Part shown: in pieces, positions 62,591 to 64,000 of the stretch
Layout of the letters: each line of letters opens with the position of its first letter
Position numbering within the stretch: the stretch's first letter is position 1
Assembly (NCBI GenBank): GCA_963783245.1
Contig: CAWAMS010000002.1
Location: 310,001-374,000 of the forward strand
DNA: 64,000 nucleotides
Reading direction: 5' to 3'
Origin: Bog-473 sp963783245
GTDB lineage: Bacteria; Actinomycetota; Acidimicrobiia; Acidimicrobiales; RAAP-2
The notes under the pieces: model-generated
Told to the model about the DNA's origin: nothing
What the model saw: the letters and a program-made list of their open reading frames with translations, nothing else
Database searches by the model: none
Translations under genes and position numbers: made by a program

Positions 62591-63205
62591 ATGACCGCTG
62601 CGCTGACCCTGGCCGACGTGCTCGATCTGCGCGAGTACGAGCGGGTTCGTGAGGAGTACCGGGCCCGGGTGATCGCCCGCAAGCGCCTCCGGCGGATCGC
62701 GCTCGGTCCGATCATGACCTTGGTCTTCGAGTCCGTGGACACTGTCCGGTTCCAGATTCAGGAGATGGCCCGGGTCGAGAAGATCCTGACGGATGAAGCG
62801 ATCCAGGTGGAGCTGGACATCTACAACCGGTTGCTACCCCAGGTGGGGGAGCTCTCTGCCACCCTTTTCATCGAGCTCACCTCCGATGGGTCGATGCGGG
62901 AGTGGTTGCCCAAGCTGGTCGGGATCGAGTCGGCGCTCGGGGTGGCGCTCGGCGATGACGTGGTGCCCAGCCGGCCCGAGGAGGCGCATGCTGCGGCGCT
63001 GGTGCGGGAGGCAATTACGCCCGCCGTCCACTACATCCGATTTGCCTTCACCCCGGCCCAGGTGGCCGCCTTCGCCGACCTCGGTGAGGTCGCCCTGGTG
63101 GCCCGCCACCCGGCGTACGAGGAGCGCACGGTCCTTCCCGACCAGGTACGCCAGGAACTGCTCGGCGACCTGCGAGGGACAACAAAGCCGCTTCCTATCG
63201 GCTGA
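62591..63205 (+). CDS. DUF3501 family protein
   Basis: A 204-residue protein. LTLADVLDLREYERVREEYR, RKRLRRIALGPIMTLVFES, TVRFQIQEMARVEKI, EAIQVELDIYNRLLP and LSATLFIELT follow the DUF3501 pattern. The family is often encoded next to rubrerythrin and Fe-S proteins of the GlpC/HdrD type, and a role in oxidative stress or redox defence is inferred from this. Here no Fe-S GlpC-like gene is seen between them. The ATG at 62591 follows a 97-base gap after the rubrerythrin gene. Confidence 0.82.
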   Translation: MTAALTLADVLDLREYERVREEYRARVIARKRLRRIALGPIMTLVFESVDTVRFQIQEMARVEKILTDEAIQVELDIYNRLLPQVGELSATLFIELTSDGSMREWLPKLVGIESALGVALGDDVVPSRPEEAHAAALVREAITPAVHYIRFAFTPAQVAAFADLGEVALVARHPAYEERTVLPDQVRQELLGDLRGTTKPLPIG

Positions 63206-63229
63206 CCAGGGATAATTCTTGTGTAGGTC

Positions 63230-63259
63230 TTTACAGGCGCACCGGCCGTAGGCCATACT
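63230..63259 (+). promoter_or_regulatory. Sigma70-like promoter before whiB
   Basis: TTTACA (63230-63235) and CATACT (63254-63259) stand 18 bases apart on the plus strand, about 105 bases before the whiB ATG. A GAGGAAG ribosome binding site lies close to that ATG (about 63349-63355). No gene is visible in the leader between them. Confidence 0.5.
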
Positions 63260-63363
63260 CTTCGTTCGCCGGAATTCGGTGCCGGCGCCGTTGGGTCAAG
63301 CCCAGCTGTGCTCCCGACTAGGGCGAGATTGCCCATATCCGACTTTGCGAGGAAGTGTTTCCC

Positions 63364-63603
63364 ATGAGTGCCACCACGTGGCGCAAGCAGGCCGCCTGCC
63401 GGGGCCTCGATGTTGAGGCGTTCTACCCGATTTCAGAGGACGAGGCCGATGCGGCCGAGGCCAAGGCCATTTGCTGCGAATGCCCGGTCCGTCAGGCTTG
63501 CCTCGAGCACGCCCTGGCCCACCGCGAGCGTGAGGGCGTGTGGGGTGGCACCACGGAGCGCGAACGTCGGCGCATCGTTCGGCAGCGGCGCAAGTCGGCC
63601 TGA
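63364..63603 (+). CDS. WhiB-family iron-sulfur transcriptional regulator
   Basis: A 79-residue Wbl protein. Four cysteines bind a 4Fe-4S cluster: Cys12 (AACRG), then Cys37, Cys40 and Cys46 (ICCECPVRQAC). The GVWGGTT turn and the basic C-terminal tail (RERRRIVRQRRK) complete the family pattern. Wbl proteins sense redox and nitric oxide and bind sigma factor region 4. They are found only in Actinobacteriota and their phages, so this gene helps place the organism. The ATG at 63364 is preferred to a GTG at 63355 because of the ribosome binding site. Which Wbl class it belongs to is not resolved. Confidence 0.92.
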   Translation: MSATTWRKQAACRGLDVEAFYPISEDEADAAEAKAICCECPVRQACLEHALAHREREGVWGGTTERERRRIVRQRRKSA

Positions 63604-63608
63604 CGGGG

Positions 63609-64000
63609 TCAGCCTGACTTCGTCGTCGCCGGCGTCTGGTTGGCCGACGCACCGAGGGTGCACGGGACCGGGTTCCACGCTTCGGGCTGTGTGTTGGTGT
63701 AGACGTTCCCCGGGAGCGTCGTCGTGCCTGTTCCCGTCGGGGTGGTCGTCGTCGTCGTGGTCACCGTGAGCGTCGCGTTCGCCACCCAGAGGTTCACGTT
63801 GTTCCCGGTCAGGCTGGGATCGGGCACATAGCTCACCTTGCCCTGCAGAGATGCCGCGAGGGTCTTGGCCGCCGGTAGGCCGGTCGGACCGTAGAAGATC
63901 TCCGAGGGGTCACCGGCCGCGATGACGCTCGGCGCATTGTTGATGCCGCTGATCTGGAAACCGTCCTTCCTGAGCGCTTGAGCGGTCTCGGTGGCCAGAA
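63609..64000 (-). CDS. LytR_C domain protein, partial
   Basis: The C-terminal end of a gene that continues past the window. The visible part (about 129 residues) reads LATETAQALRKDGFQISGINN, PSEIFYGPTGLPAAKTLAA and LTGNNVNLWVANATL, which matches the LytR_C domain found at the C-terminus of envelope proteins, often after a LytR-CpsA-Psr domain. A Thr-rich stretch follows and the end contains a lone cysteine. It is convergent with whiB, 5 bases away. The N-terminal domains are not visible, so the full function cannot be stated. Confidence 0.75.
   Translation of the reverse strand, partial: LATETAQALRKDGFQISGINNAPSVIAAGDPSEIFYGPTGLPAAKTLAASLQGKVSYVPDPSLTGNNVNLWVANATLTVTTTTTTTPTGTGTTTLPGNVYTNTQPEAWNPVPCTLGASANQTPATTKSG

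Overview
The window is a 64 kb piece of a high-GC chromosome. A WhiB-family protein (63364-63603), a type A RNase P RNA on the minus strand, a DesA3-like desaturase with its reductase, and several promoters with a -10 box only a few bases before the start codon point to Actinobacteriota. An Acidimicrobiia-like lineage is my inference and was not tested. No insertion sequence, phage, CRISPR array or tRNA gene was found. At least fourteen well-recognised genes are broken by one or more single-base shifts, often in G or C runs; the plain reading is sequence error, and I annotate these genes across the shift.

Layout. 1-9.6 kb: a truncated PhyH dioxygenase, a GH13 glucosidase, a TANGO2-like protein, the reductase/desaturase pair, a methyltransferase and a fused indolepyruvate ferredoxin oxidoreductase. 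9.9-18 kb: an Lrp regulator facing that oxidoreductase, a PLP lyase, an EEP hydrolase, an aminotransferase, PhzF, NUDIX, a coiled-coil zinc-ribbon protein, a histidine phosphatase, DUF2889 and PPK2. 18-22.6 kb: cydDC without cydAB, and a dienelactone hydrolase.

22.6-37 kb is the most distinctive region. It holds two large paralogous FtsX-type permeases, one ABC ATPase, a 55-codon remnant made of the two ends of a third such permease, a multi-pass sensor kinase, a REC-only protein and a NarL regulator. It also holds a fusion of a NarL-like receiver with a class III nucleotide cyclase, divergent from a cyclic-nucleotide-binding protein and a metallo-beta-lactamase-fold hydrolase. I propose that it links two-component input, cyclic nucleotide signalling and an ABC transporter.

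37-50 kb: an OmpR/kinase pair, MscL with a zinc-ribbon tail, a universal stress protein, an alcohol dehydrogenase, two GGDEF proteins with I-sites, a secreted beta-propeller, a second NarL-type two-component pair, and envelope proteins (peptidoglycan-binding, SGNH lipoprotein). 50.2-52.3 kb is gene-poor, with an Imm35-like orphan and a stand-alone winged-helix protein.

52.3-64 kb: rnpB, xseA (five shifts) and xseB, an MBL hydrolase, an FAD reductase, a glycerol/ether-lipid-type operon (glpD, alkyl-DHAP-synthase-like oxidase, FGGY kinase), and an oxidative-stress cluster (Fur-family regulator, rubrerythrin, DUF3501) that shares one palindromic operator with a divergent cysteine-rich protein. 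The window closes with whiB and the end of a LytR_C protein.
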